Part shown: piece after piece, positions 45,912 through 56,270 of the stretch
Numbering within the stretch: the stretch's first letter is position 1
Layout: every line of letters starts with the position of its first letter
DNA from: Sphaerolaimus hirsutus
Lineage: Eukaryota > Nematoda > Chromadorea > Monhysterida > Sphaerolaimidae
DNA: 64,000 nt
NCBI GenBank assembly: GCA_964036195.1
Contig: OZ038452.1
Span: 27,043,785-27,107,784, forward strand
Direction of reading: 5' to 3'
Program-made: the position numbers and the translations under genes
Notes under the pieces: generated by a model
What the model was told of the DNA's origin: nothing
Seen by the model: only the letters and a program-made list of their open reading frames with translations
Database searches by the model: none

Positions 45912-46509
45912 AATGTAGCAGATTCTAAATACATAAAATAATGGGCTGTTTGAATTAAATACACAGTTTTTATTGTGGCAATAAGGTCAGTCTTTGAACC
46001 GCTGACGAAAAATGGTTCAATTTTCTGGTGGTGACAGTGAGCGAACAAAACAAAACGAGTTCAAACAAAACATAATTTGGAAAATGCTTCCTAATAATCC
46101 CTTTGAAACTTTCAACTTGGCAGGGAAAAAAGTTGACGAAAAATAAAACGACACTTCTATTAGAAGAAATATGGTATACATCGTTAGAAATTACAAAAAA
46201 AATCAGCAAAACAATAACATTCTACCTACTTAGTATTCTACTTTGTATTCTGAGCAATTTTTCATCAAAATATAAGGCAGAATGCATGATGAAATCATAT
46301 TATGTATAACAATGGCATTCTACTTAAACTTTTCTTAATATTCCGGTTTATTCTTGCTTTGCTAGGGATGGCAGAAGTGCTTTTAAATTGAAAGTGTTTT
46401 TTCGATTTTTTTTAATGTCCAAAAAATAGCCAACTTCACCAATTTAACACTCAGGAGTCTGTGCACTTCACAACAGCACAACCAGGGGCGGTCCCGCACC
46501 ATGACCGAA
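45912..46509. other. Unassigned stretch
   Basis: Around 45980-46010 CAGTCTTTGAACCGCTGACG recalls the CCTTTGAACCACTCGCG block of the 31402 repeat. Otherwise nothing recognised. Confidence 0.35.
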
Positions 46510-46755
46510 ATCCCCCCCCCTCGAAATACCCCCCCCCCCTCAAAATGGGCACTATGAATTTGTGGTCCGGGAAATGCATAACAGACGTTGAAAACACTTA
46601 CTGTGTTACGTTAGAACATCGTTTATACCATCTACATCCTTATATAAGGCTGCAAAAACTTATAAATGGTGGTTATTGTTGCATTTTTCACGTTTTTCTC
46701 TAAAAATTTTCACTCTGAAAAAATAAACCCCCGGGGGGTAATTCGAGAAATACGG
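46510..46755. mobile_element. CCGTATTTCCTC element, left end lost
   Basis: Body as in 41578-41819; right end GAGAAATACGG followed by TA. The left terminus has been lost beside a C-run. Confidence 0.75.
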
Positions 46756-46913
46756 TAGGTAGTTGGGAATAGTAATGTGACGGTGCCCTTTTCGGAGTTT
46801 GGCGCCCTTTTTCTTTTGGTGCACTTTGCGCTCAGCCCTAGTTTTTCGGGCGACCATGCGGCGCCTCGCACCAAATTTCCTGGCACTTTTCCAACGCTAG
46901 TTCCACCCACAGC

Positions 46914-48888
46914 TAGGGTGTCAAATTTCCGTTTCCGTTTTCCGTTTCCGCCTTTCCGCAGGAAAATTTTTTACCTTTCCGTTTTCCGTTTTCCGGCAGC
47001 TGAAAAATTTTTACCTTTCCGTTTTCCGTTTTCCGGCAGCCGAAAAAATTTTTCCTTTCCGTTTTCCGTTTTCCGGCAGCTGAAAATTTTTTACCTTTCC
47101 GTTTCAGTTTTTCCGGCCCATTTTTCCGTTTTCCGGCTGAAAAATTTTTACCTTTCCGTTTCCATTTTACCAGGCCATTTTTTCTATTTTCTGGCTCAAT
47201 TTTCAGTTTTCTGGCATTTTTCCATTGTTTTTCCAATCTGTATTTATCTTCAATTGGCTCATCCCATTGTGTTATTTTTGTCTCTTGGAGCAGCATTGAC
47301 AACTGGGATTTCAGGGTCAGTGAAACAGGTGCTGTGAACCCAATTGGGTCATATGCTGACACCAATAATTTATTCAAGTTTCGTCTGGTTGGTGTTGTGA
47401 TGCTGTCAATTTGCAATCTTGGTGTTGATATTGCCAGCATGTCGGTTCGGTGATTTTATTTCATGCCCATTACTGCAACAATTTTATTCACCTTTGGACT
47501 CCTGTTCTTTTCTGCTATTTCATTCATGACTGATCTGGAGTTTGACAGCCATTCCCTCATGTTCATAGAACATTGGTTAAATAAAGCTTTGACTTTGTAA
47601 TATAGTTCTAAAGCTTCAACTTCATTTGTGACACTCATGATGAAGTTATCAACGTAAATGTTGTTTATTATCATCGCCAACTGGTTTTGTTCCCCTTCAT
47701 TTTCTTCATATTCATTCATGTTGTTTATTGTCACATTTAAATGGTATTTTCTGACTGCTCCCAAAATTGCTGGGCTGCAGACAAGTCCAAACAGTACGCG
47801 TTTAAAATGAAGTACTATTAAGTTATTTTCAGTTACTGGTTTTGAGGCATCTTTCAGCCAGAAAAATTGTGTGTAGTCTCTAGCTTGGTCATGCAATCCT
47901 ATTTGCAAAAATGCCTTTTCAATATTGACAATTAATGCTAGATTGCCTGCCCTGAACCTCAGGAGTAGGCCCAGTGCTAATGGTGTTGTTATTGGTCATC
48001 TAAAAAGGCACTCGTTGAAACTGGGCTTACCTGCCGACCCATTGTACACGATTCTGCATGATGTCGATTTGCCCGGCATGATTACTGGCTGGTGTGGCAG
48101 GTAATGAATCCCCTTGTTGTCTGTTTTGTCATCACAGATCTCAATTATTCCCTTTTCTAGTTGGTCGTCCAAAACTTTCCGGTATTGTTCGAATAAGTTT
48201 GGATCTTTGTTGAATCTTCTTATCAGTGATTTAAACCGCACCAAGGCTTCTGCTTTTCCCGTGGGCAGGTCACTGATACTCTCTTTATACAACCAGTCAA
48301 TATAGTATCGTTTGTTGTTGTCGTTGAATTTTATGCTATTTATTATCATCTCCTCTGCAATGTTGTCATGAATTGCATAGGGGTCATCAGTGATTCCCAC
48401 TGCTTCTAGACTGTGAAATTGTCGTAGTGTTTCCTTTCCTGTGGCCACTATGGCTACTTTTTGATGATTTTTTGTTGGTTCAGTTAAGCTTGAACTACAA
48501 GTGAAGTTACAGGCATGATCCAAAGTTGCAGAATGTACAGCTACCACAATCAAAGCCAAACAGGCAAACCTGCATGCAGGTTTTCCTTCTGCAAATTTGT
48601 CTATTACCGTGCTAATTTCACTTTATTTTTTTTCCGTTTCCGTGAAAATTTTGCTTTCCGTTTTCCGTTTTCCGGCATTTCATTTTTCCGTTTTCCGTTT
48701 TCCGGCCGACAATTTTTTTTTACCTTTCCGTTTTCCGTTTTCCGCTGAGTGAAATTTTTTTACCTTTCCGTTTTCCGTTTTCCGGCAGAAATTTTTTTTT
48801 TACCTTTCTGTTTTCCGTTTTCCGCTGAGTGAAATTTTTTTACCTTTCCGTTTTCCGTTTTCCGTAAAAAAAATTTTTTGACACCCTA
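46914..48888. mobile_element. hAT-like element carrying a BEL/Pao fossil
   Basis: The ends TAGGGTGTCAAATTTCC and TTTTTTGACACCCTA are flanked by CCCACAGC (46906-46913) and CCCACGGC (48889-48896), 7 of 8 alike. Both sub-ends are arrays of TTTCCGTTTTCCGG words (46915-47220 and 48600-48870). A retroelement fossil fills the space between. A reversed, shortened relative is at 36844-37586. Confidence 0.82.
47240..48560 (-). pseudogene. BEL/Pao retroelement pol fossil
   Basis: Fossil of a BEL/Pao-type retroelement. On the - strand there are parts of the reverse-transcriptase region followed by the downstream Pao peptidase-like region. No LTRs, gag, RNase H or integrase were recognised nearby. It is broken, with roughly two to four breaks, and survives as three readable pieces. 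Moderate age. It lies wholly inside the hAT-like element 46914-48888. Confidence 0.8.
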
Positions 48889-48944
48889 CCCACGGCCCAT
48901 CTTTTCAATGTGATGCCAATTTTAGACAAAAATTTATATAAGTA

Positions 48945-49761
48945 CCGTATTACCTCCAATTGCAGGTACGCCTATAATTGATTCCATTGCTTTTGCATTA
49001 GAGGGATGCACGCTATTCTTTTCACCAGATTTCGCAAACATTCAATCAACAGTGAACAATGACGCAATTCACTAATCAAACTGGAATGTCACAAAATGGT
49101 GAACAAGGCTTAATACAAATTGACACAGAGTTATCTTGGTGCATTTTCATGGTTGCCCGTCATGTTTTCATCACGGTTTTTACGTTTTCAGAAAGCTGTG
49201 CCTCCCTATTTTTTATAGCATCGTTCAAAAAAGCCAAAATTGCACCTTTTATTAGAGGGTACCTCAGACCATAGTTGTTCAAACGTATTTACGTTTACCC
49301 GACAAATACAAATACTCAAGTACTGCATAACTACGTTTACGTTTTCTCCGAAAAAATACCGGTACTCACTTACTCGCGTACTTTTTGAAAGTACGCGAGT
49401 ACAGAAAACGTATTTCAAACAGGGTTTTTTAATAGGCTTTTTCAATGCTTAAAGGAACCAAAACGAGAGAAAAGCTTCAAATATGGACAAAATATCCAAA
49501 ATAGCATAAAAATGGGCAAAAACAAATTACCATATGAGTGAATTTGATGGTGAAAAAGTTCAAAAAGTAGTGATTTTGAGCAAAAATTGAGGCAAAATTT
49601 CTCAAAAATACCCACAATTACATTTTCCGGGGACAAAAGTAATTTACTCACGTTTACTCATGAGTAAAAGTAAAAAATAAATACTTTACGTTTACGTTTA
49701 CTTTTGAAAAAGTTCGGTACTTTCAACAACTCTGCCTCAGACCTCTTATTGATGGTTACGG
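48945..49761. mobile_element. CCGTATTACCTCC family 3 element, opened by a hAT-like insert
   Basis: Left end CCGTATTACCTCCAATTGC after TA; right end GATGGTTACGG before TA. Body as in 44796-45190. The hAT-like element 49270-49734 is inserted near its right end. Confidence 0.7.
49270..49734. mobile_element. hAT-like element, CAnAGTTGTT ends, ACGTTTAC words
   Basis: Ends CATAGTTGTTCAAACG and AACAACTCTG with an exact 8-bp duplication CCTCAGAC (49262-49269 and 49735-49742). Sub-ends hold CGTATTTACGTTTACC and GTACGCGAGTAC blocks; the body resembles the TATC-family interior. Related to the CAGAGTTG family. Confidence 0.87.
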
Positions 49762-50081
49762 TAAATTAGTTTCTCTGCCAGTCGCAAATTGGATAGAAAT
49801 GTGTTCAATCGAGTTTAACTAGAATTTTGCGGATTTTAAATGCGAAAAATAAAAACAACAAGTTCTACAGAAAATGACGCCATGACGCAGTGCGCTTTGA
49901 CACCGTGAAAAAGCGCCAGTGGCATGGCGCTATTGTGCCCACACACACACACTAGTTTTCACCGTGACTTTAGTGAAAACTGAATTTTTTTCAAATGCAA
50001 ATTAATCGTGACGGTTGAATGATTTAATTTAATTGAAATTTGAATTGAAATTAATGAAAGTTTAAATTTGAAAATTTGAAA

Positions 50082-51261
50082 ACTCCCCCTCTTGTAAGCG
50101 TGAGGAAAAAATAACTCCCCCCCCCCCGCAAATACCCCCCCCCACCTATGATCGATGCAAAAAAGTCGTGTCACATACATGGTTGGCAAAATCTCAGAAA
50201 AAATAAAATAAAATAAAAATAAAATGGAAAATTAGAGAATAAAATAAAATAAAATAAAATGGAAAATTAAGAAAATAAAAATACAATTTTACTAAAATTC
50301 AAATTTTTGTAAAATTTTAGTAAAATTGTACAATAATTCAAATTTTTGTACAATTTTAGTAAAATTTTACAAAAACTCAAGTGTCTGTTAAATTCTATAG
50401 AAAGTTTTCTATCATGTTGCTTAAGTTCCTACCTAGCTGCCAATCTTTCATTGTTGTGATTGAAACATATCGTTGCTCAAAATTGCAAATTTTCACATTT
50501 TTAAAATATTTTCACCTTAAAGATCACTAATTTATGTAATTTGTTTCCTATTTTCTTTGTTCCATACCTTGAAAAAGCCTATATATTGAACCCCGCAAGC
50601 CCTCCCCTACCCAAAAAGAACAACCAAATTTTAGGTATCTTCCCTTGGGAGGAGCAATAAGATGCATATATCCAGGACATCCTGAGGGTCAAAATACAAA
50701 ATGCCTACCTCACAACTCGTGTCAAAAGTTTACATAAATTTTTTTTGTATTCATCTGCATGCTTCTAGCATGCACATTGTTTTATGTCCTTGCATCCAAG
50801 ATTTCCGATTTTTTGTAAAAATTTTGTAAAATATTTGTAAAATTTTTGTAAAATGGTTTCATTTTATTTTATTAATGACATTTCAGAATAAAATAAAATA
50901 AAATAAATGGAAACATGAATAAAATTAAAATAAAATACATTTTAATAAAAATAAAATACAATTTTAGTAAAAAGAATTTTACTGAAACCAACCATGGTCA
51001 CATATAAACCATTTCGATGAAGTCAGACAGACCAAAAAAGAAATGGTCTGATTCATCGAATGCAAAGGCAGTGTGAGTGTAGCGTACACACAAAGGAATG
51101 TTTTACCTAAAGTGACGACGTAGAACTTATTTATGTACTGAATATTCTGACGAAAAAAGAACTCAACTTGAATAACTCCCCCCACGATTAACTCCTCCTC
51201 AAAATATACTGACGAAAAAATTACTCCCCGGGGGGGGGGGGGCTCATTCGTGGATTTACGG
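50082..51261. mobile_element. AATCC-subfamily CCGTAAATCC element, left end lost, with hAT-like insert
   Basis: CTCCCCC and AAAAAATAACTCCCC words; right end GTGGATTTACGG followed by TA. Contains 50178-50996. Confidence 0.65.
50178..50996. mobile_element. hAT-like element, CATGGTTGG ends, AAAATAAAAT words
   Basis: Ends CATGGTTGGCAAAATC and CTGAAACCAACCATG with an exact 8-bp duplication GTCACATA (50170-50177 and 50997-51004). Sub-ends carry AAAATAAAATAAAA arrays; the middle has a TATC-family block. No transposase. Confidence 0.88.
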
Positions 51262-51295
51262 TATTTCAGTTTTTACCAAGTCACGGTGAAAACTA

Positions 51296-51552
51296 CCGTA
51301 TTTCCTCGAAATACCCCCCTCGAAACATCCCCCCTCAAAATGAACACTATGAGTTTGTGGTCCGGGAAATGCATAACAGACATTCAAAACACTTACTGTG
51401 TTATGTTAGAACATCGTTTATACCATCTAAATCCTTATATGAGGCTGTAAAAACTTATAAATGGTGGTTATTGTTGCATTTTTCACGTTTTTCTCTCAAA
51501 ATTTTCACTCTGAAAAAAATAAACCCCCGGGGGGTAATTCGAGGAAATACGG
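51296..51552. mobile_element. TA-targeting CCGTATTTCCTC element with a readable empty site
   Basis: Ends CCGTATTTCCTCGAAATACC and CGAGGAAATACGG, TA on both sides (51294-51295, 51553-51554). It interrupts the MITE terminus AACTAGTGTGTGTA, which is intact in sibling MITEs, so the TA duplication is confirmed. Confidence 0.92.
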
Positions 51553-52046
51553 TAGTGTGTGTAAGGCAGAGTTGCGAAAGTGTATTTACACTTACCCAAA
51601 ATACCCGGGTAAATGGGTATTTATATTTACACTTACACTTACACTTTAATAAAATACCCATACACTTTTTTTACACTTTCCTGGGCAAAGTACCCGGGTA
51701 CAGAAAGTGTATTTTTTTCTTTCAGATGGCCCTGTTTTATGCTTTTGAGAAAGCATAAAACAGGTTCATGTACAAAAAAATAACTGCACAGTGCACATAT
51801 GCATTGAATGTAGAAAATATGGCAAATGTGCAAACTAGCACTATCTCTGACCTTTGAACAGTACTCATGGTATTCTACAGTTTCATCATATGTTTGTAGA
51901 AACGACAAGATCAATTGAAATTCACCAGCTGGACAGTCGACTGGCTTTTGCATGGATATTTGCTGCATGTACATTCTTGCATTTAAACAGTGTGTATCAC
52001 ATTGCTTCATCAGTAAAATATCAACACTGAAAAAGTGCCATTATTA

Positions 52047-53048
52047 CACAGTGAAACGTTACACACTGACAGTTCGCTGACAGTTCGTGTGAAATCCATC
52101 AAAAAATGTGGCAGCTCGCTGACAAAATATTCCAACTTACTGACAGCTCGCTGACAACTGAACTATTGCATGCTGCAGCTCGCTGACAGTTTTTTTGACA
52201 AAATGTACAAGATTAGGCTATTTATTTGACCCAAAAATAAATGAGCTCAACATTACCTACATAGGTATGTGTAAAGCAAAAGCAGTGAATGGAATGTTAG
52301 GGGGATAAATGAATTATTATTATTTGCAACTAAATGAAACTCATTATGAAAATAAAATCATCATGAGGACTAGTTTTAATGATCACAAATTTGTACTTTC
52401 AATCGCATTTCAGTGCAAGAAGTGTGGACCTCTAACTGCAGTACAGTACCAATCAAGTCAAGCCCCTCTCTTCTCAACAGCAATGTGTCTGTGCACAAAC
52501 AGTGTAAAAAAACAGGCCAATACCTACGGTGCCAATTGGTGTCCCACGTTGGGATGCTTTTTTTGACAAAGAGATTAGGACTGCCAGTGATTTATTGAAT
52601 GCGATAGGACATAGATGCCAAGTAATGGCATCAAATAAAGAAAAGTGCAAGATGCTTGTAAAATACTGCACAGGAAAGATGCACCTGGAAGACTGTATTG
52701 ATGAGAAGTGATAGTTTATTTACTGTTAACATTGTTTTTGCTGTTGTTGTTGATCATTTATATACTTATTTAAACTGTTTGCTGCACAAATTTACCCCAC
52801 ATGCTTACTTTGGGCCAAATAAATTGTACATGCCTAAATTACGCTTGTATGCAAGGCATTCTCAGTCAATATGCTGACAGCCTACTGACAGCAACACTGC
52901 TGCTTTCTAAAAGTGCTTGCAGCTCGATGACATACGCTGACAATGTACTGACAATCGGATGACATACGCTGACAGTTCGATGACAACCGTAAACAAATGT
53001 ATGTCAGCCTATTGTCAGCAAACTGTCAGCATGTAAAGTTTCACTGTG
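52047..53048. mobile_element. CACAG-ended element with GCTGACAG words
   Basis: TIRs CACAGTGAAAC(G/T)TTACA extend into GCTGACAGTT words. The 3-bp duplication TTA (52044-52046 and 53049-53051) is confirmed because 62172-63207 has the same site empty. Fits the EnSpm/CACTA group by ends and duplication; no transposase recognised. Confidence 0.88.
52300..52711 (+). other. Coding-like core of the CACAG element, unrecognised
   Basis: Two overlapping open frames in the non-repetitive middle of the element. One reads through FQCKKCGPLTAVQYQS, the other through VPRWDAFFDKEIRTASDL and CKMLVKYCTGKMHLEDCIDE to a stop at 52709-52711. Cys-rich and with more even codons than the surroundings. It could be a transposase remnant or captured host exons; I do not recognise the family. 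Confidence 0.4.
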
Positions 53049-53418
53049 TTAGGAAACTTCATACCACTAAATTTGTTACAGACTGAAATGTTTCATAAGT
53101 GGCTGTAAAATGTGAAATAATGAATGGAAATGATAGATAAATGGATCTAAAGGTGAAAACAGTGGTGTTTTCTAATGCTCAACAGTGAGAGCTCTTTCTA
53201 AAATTTTTTGACACTTACACTTTTTTTACACTTTCCTGGGTATTTTAAAAATACCTTACACTTTTGGTATCCATACTTACAATTCAGAAAGTGTATTTAC
53301 ACTTACACTTACACTTTCCAAAAATACCAGTATTTTAACAACTCTGGTGTAATGCCATTCCATCACCAGTGCGTGGAAACAAATGTGGTTGGCACCTCAT
53401 ATAATATAGGAAAATGTT

Positions 53419-53521
53419 GAAAAATGTCCATCAATAAATTCTAATGTAGAAAATGCTGAAAAATGTCCATCATAAAATTCTAATGTAGAAAATACTGAAA
53501 ACTGTCCACCATAAAATATTC
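53419..53521. repeat. 39-bp tandem repeat, about 2.6 units
   Basis: Units start GAAAAATGTCCATCA at 53419, 53458 and 53497 and contain TTCTAATGTAGAAAAT. One further unit-like piece is in the loop of the hairpin at 53731-53811. Confidence 0.8.
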
Positions 53522-53730
53522 ACAATGAATAGTCGATATTTAGTTATCTGAATCCTAGCTTTTTATGATTACGGTCTGTATATACCTATCCTGAGTTGTG
53601 ACCAATCACACACAGATGGTCATTATACACATGTAGCAATCCAAAAATGGATGCTTTACGGAAATTAGAATCCAAAAAAATCTCAGAAAAAATCTCAAAA
53701 ATTTAAATTAGATCAAATTGAATCTCTCTG

Positions 53731-53811
53731 AATTATAAACCCCCTGGGGCCATCAATAAATTCTAATGTAGAAAATGCTGAATTAAATCTGGCCCCAGGG
53801 GGTTTATAATT
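53731..53811. repeat. Perfect 21-bp hairpin with captured repeat unit
   Basis: The arm 53731-53751 (AATTATAAACCCCCTGGGG...) is repeated inverted at 53791-53811. The 39-base loop begins ATCAATAAATTCTAATGTAG, matching the tandem unit at 53430. Confidence 0.85.
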
Positions 53812-54177
53812 TCGCCAGCAAAATTTGAGAGGGATAATTCGATGGGGGCTTATTCGAGGGGGGTCTATTATTTCGCCAGAAATTTTTGGAAATTCCCCAT
53901 AGTCAGACATAGAAAAATCAAACAATTACATTGATGTATATGTGTTTATAGGCATATATAACTGTATATACACATAAACCCTTCCCTAACGTCACTCAGT
54001 CATCAGCTTTAACGTGTGTTCTGCATTATACAGATCACAAACTGCGGTATTTGTCATGTACGTTCTCTTTACAGTCAATTTTAGGGGGTATTTCGAGGGG
54101 TGGTTATTTTTTCCTCAGCCGAATTTGGGGGCGGGAGGGTTAATTCAAGGGGGAGGGGTTGATTCGAGGTAATACAG
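53791..54177. mobile_element. CCGTATTACCTC-family element, left end rearranged
   Basis: From CCCCAGGGGGTTTATAATTT and CGCCAGCAAAATTTGAG to the end CGAGGTAATACAG followed by TA. The left terminus is replaced by the hairpin. Confidence 0.7.
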
Positions 54178-54260
54178 TAAGCATATTTTCTTAAATTAAA
54201 AAATAAAACTGAATATTTTTGGAACACTAAGAAAGTGCCATTTTGCTAATTTTTTAGGTA

Positions 54261-54439
54261 CCGTATATCCTCTATTAAGACCACAGGGGAGTTATTATTT
54301 CGTCAGGAGTTTTTTTTGGGGGGGGGGGGAGTTATTCAAGGGGAGGAGTTATTTTCTCCTGACCTGGCCAACAGGGGGGAGTTGTTCAATGGGGGAATGT
54401 TATTCTAGGGGTAGGACTTATTCAAGGATATACATACGT
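54261..54439. mobile_element. CCGTATATCCTC element
   Basis: Left end CCGTATATCCTCTATTAAG after TA; the right end has CAAGGATATACATACG. G-runs and GGGGAGTTATT words within. Confidence 0.6.
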
Positions 54440-54607
54440 TACCTTGTTTAAAATTGCAACCATCTCCACAGCCATGGATTTTTACAGAAACACAAATTGC
54501 AGGGCCCCTTCTGTGTTGCCTGTTGTATTAAGTTGAATGAACTTACTACATGTGTACTATTTAAGTTCAATTAACTATACTTTTGGTGGACATCACACTT
54601 TGTATAG

Positions 54608-54733
54608 AAACCTACCATAACCCATCTGAATGAATAATGAACCAAAAATTAGTTTTTCATCAAAAAATTTCGATTTACAATAGAATAAAAAATTACGAAA
54701 TCTTTAAAAAGATTTTGTTCATTCAATTATGGT
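54608..54733. mobile_element. Small CTACCATAA-ended repeat
   Basis: Begins CTACCATAACCCATCTGAAT and ends TTCAATTATGGTAG. The same unit, reversed, is at 57826-57951. Confidence 0.6.
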
Positions 54734-55290
54734 AGAATTCTGCACATAAACACCTTCCCGGTCACGTCCGGCACCCATTTTTTGATTTTACTTCTTACAT
54801 CCTATCCCCAGTTCTAGGGTGCCCCAGAGGCTGAAACATGGGGGAGATATTGGCCCAACCCCCCTCTACCTCGCATGAATTGGGGGGGTCGCGGCGACCC
54901 CTCTCAGGGTGGGTCGCCCTAAGTGCAATTTTTTTTTTGGCTTTTTGGTGTCCCACAGCAGGTCCGGCACCCGCTGATTTCTGAGCTGTGAGTAGCATTC
55001 GAAAAATAACCCGTGATTTATATTTTCGAAAATCACAATAAATATAAATAACCCGTGATTTATATATATTTATATTTTTTTCTAAATTCTGAGTGATATA
55101 TTTATATATATTTTTTAAATTTGAAAAAAAATCACTGAGAAAATCACTCATACTTGATACATTGTGGTGCAATACATGACTAAAACATGTAATCTGTGCA
55201 AGAGAAATTTGTGAGTGATTTTCTCCAGAAAATCTCTCTGTTCATGTACAGCATTATTGGGTTCAAATTGTATTTGAAGCAGGTAAATAT

Positions 55291-55365
55291 TGTGCCTACA
55301 CACACTAGTTATCACCCTGACCTTTTTGAAAACTGAAATGGCCAAAAATCGTGACATGTTTCCAT
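55291..55365. repeat. MITE fragment, TTTTCACCGTGAC type
   Basis: Left end TGCCTACACACACTAGTTAT followed by CACCCTGACC and AAAACTGAAATGGCC. The right half is absent. Confidence 0.6.
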
Positions 55366-55395
55366 CAAGTTTTCCTCTACAAAGCTATTTATATA

Positions 55396-56270
55396 CAGGG
55401 TGGCGCACGTCAGGCGCACGGTTTCAATCTGCTCTCAACAAGTCAATTTTATATGAAAACTGTTCAAATTTGCTATGGCAGTAGATAAATGCACCCCATT
55501 TAGTATGTTAAGAGCACACATTCATCTAGCAAGATTTTTATGTTAGAACGTGTAGCACATTGAATGGACATTTTCCTTTGGAGTTAGGTATGTGAAGGAG
55601 AAGGTCTGCAGTCCACAGTTGTCCAAAATGATGGACATTGAGCAGTTGAAGCATCTAATGGTCCAGCAGTTCAATGAAATTTTGCCTAGCATGTTGTGGG
55701 TGAACTGCTTAATCATTTGGGTATTGTCATATTGCGATAATGGCGGTGGTTCTGTGGAGTGACGTCAGGGGTCTCCTAGGGGGGGGCTGGGGGGGGGCTG
55801 CCCCCCCCAAATCGGCCAGCTATCTATCTATCCCGGAGGCCGCTCAGCTATCTATCTATCCCGAGGCAAAATTTTTGGCTACTACCCCCAAAGACCCCTC
55901 AAATCGCTCAGCTATCTATCTATCTGGAGTCGTTTTTGAGAAATTTTGCCCCAATTTTCGCTCAAAATCACGCATTTTTGCACCTTTTTATAGTTTTTCA
56001 CCTTCAAAATTGTGCTTCCCGGCTATATACATCGTTATATACCTATTTTTAGCCATTTTATACCTACTTTTGGCTACTTTTAACTGATTATTACCGATTT
56101 TTTTCCCCTTTCTGCCTTTTTAACCTTGAAAATTTAGCGATATGAATGCGGGCTCTTAACATACTAAATGGGGTACATTCATCTACTGATATACCAAATT
56201 TCAGCACTTCTCATTAAAATTGATGTGTTGGGAGCAGATTGAAACTGTGCACCTGATGTGTGCCACCCGG
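55396..56270. mobile_element. Mariner-like TIR element with an insert
   Basis: CAGGGTGGCGCACGTCAGGC at the left and its diverged complement GTGTGCCACCCGG at the right, each beside TA (55394-55395, 56271-56272); the inverted similarity runs about 115 bp to CCATTTAGTATGTTAAGAGC. The termini and TA site fit Tc1/mariner. The interior 55500-55765 may be a transposase remnant; no catalytic motif seen. Confidence 0.78.
55766..56146 (+). repeat. TATC-word family copy inside the mariner-like element
   Basis: Most complete copy of the family: CAGGGGTCTCCTAGGGG, three CAGCTATCTATCTATC words, TTGGCTACTACCCCC, TTTTCGCTCAAAATCACGC and TTTTTCACCTTC. Boundaries approximate. Confidence 0.68.

Larger units (their letters stand above)
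49935..51566. mobile_element. TIR MITE (TTTTCACCGTGAC type) split by two insertions
   Basis: Left end GTGCCCACACACACACACTA with GTTTTCACCGTGAC; right part GTCACGGTGAAAACTA, then an insert, then GTGTGTGTAAGG. Insert 50082-51261 occupies the body and 51296-51552 the right terminus. Confidence 0.8.
51567..53346. mobile_element. hAT-like element, CAGAGTTG ends, AAGTGT words
   Basis: Ends CAGAGTTGCGAAAGTG and AACAACTCTG; flanks GTGTAAGG (51559-51566) and GTGTAATG (53347-53354), 7 of 8 alike. Arrays of TACACTTACACTT at both sides. Holds the CACAG element 52047-53048. Sibling of 62172-63207 (opposite orientation) and 27392-28144. Confidence 0.87.

Noticed and set aside
46777-47337. 186-codon open frame on the + strand rich in Phe, Arg and Ser
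   Set aside because: It translates TTTTCCG arrays, which stay open because of their word composition, and lies opposite the fossil.
20014-54439. C-rich repeats as a telomere or CRISPR-like array
   Set aside because: Units are irregular, spacers are not unique, and the paired CCGTATT ends with TA duplications show that they are transposons.
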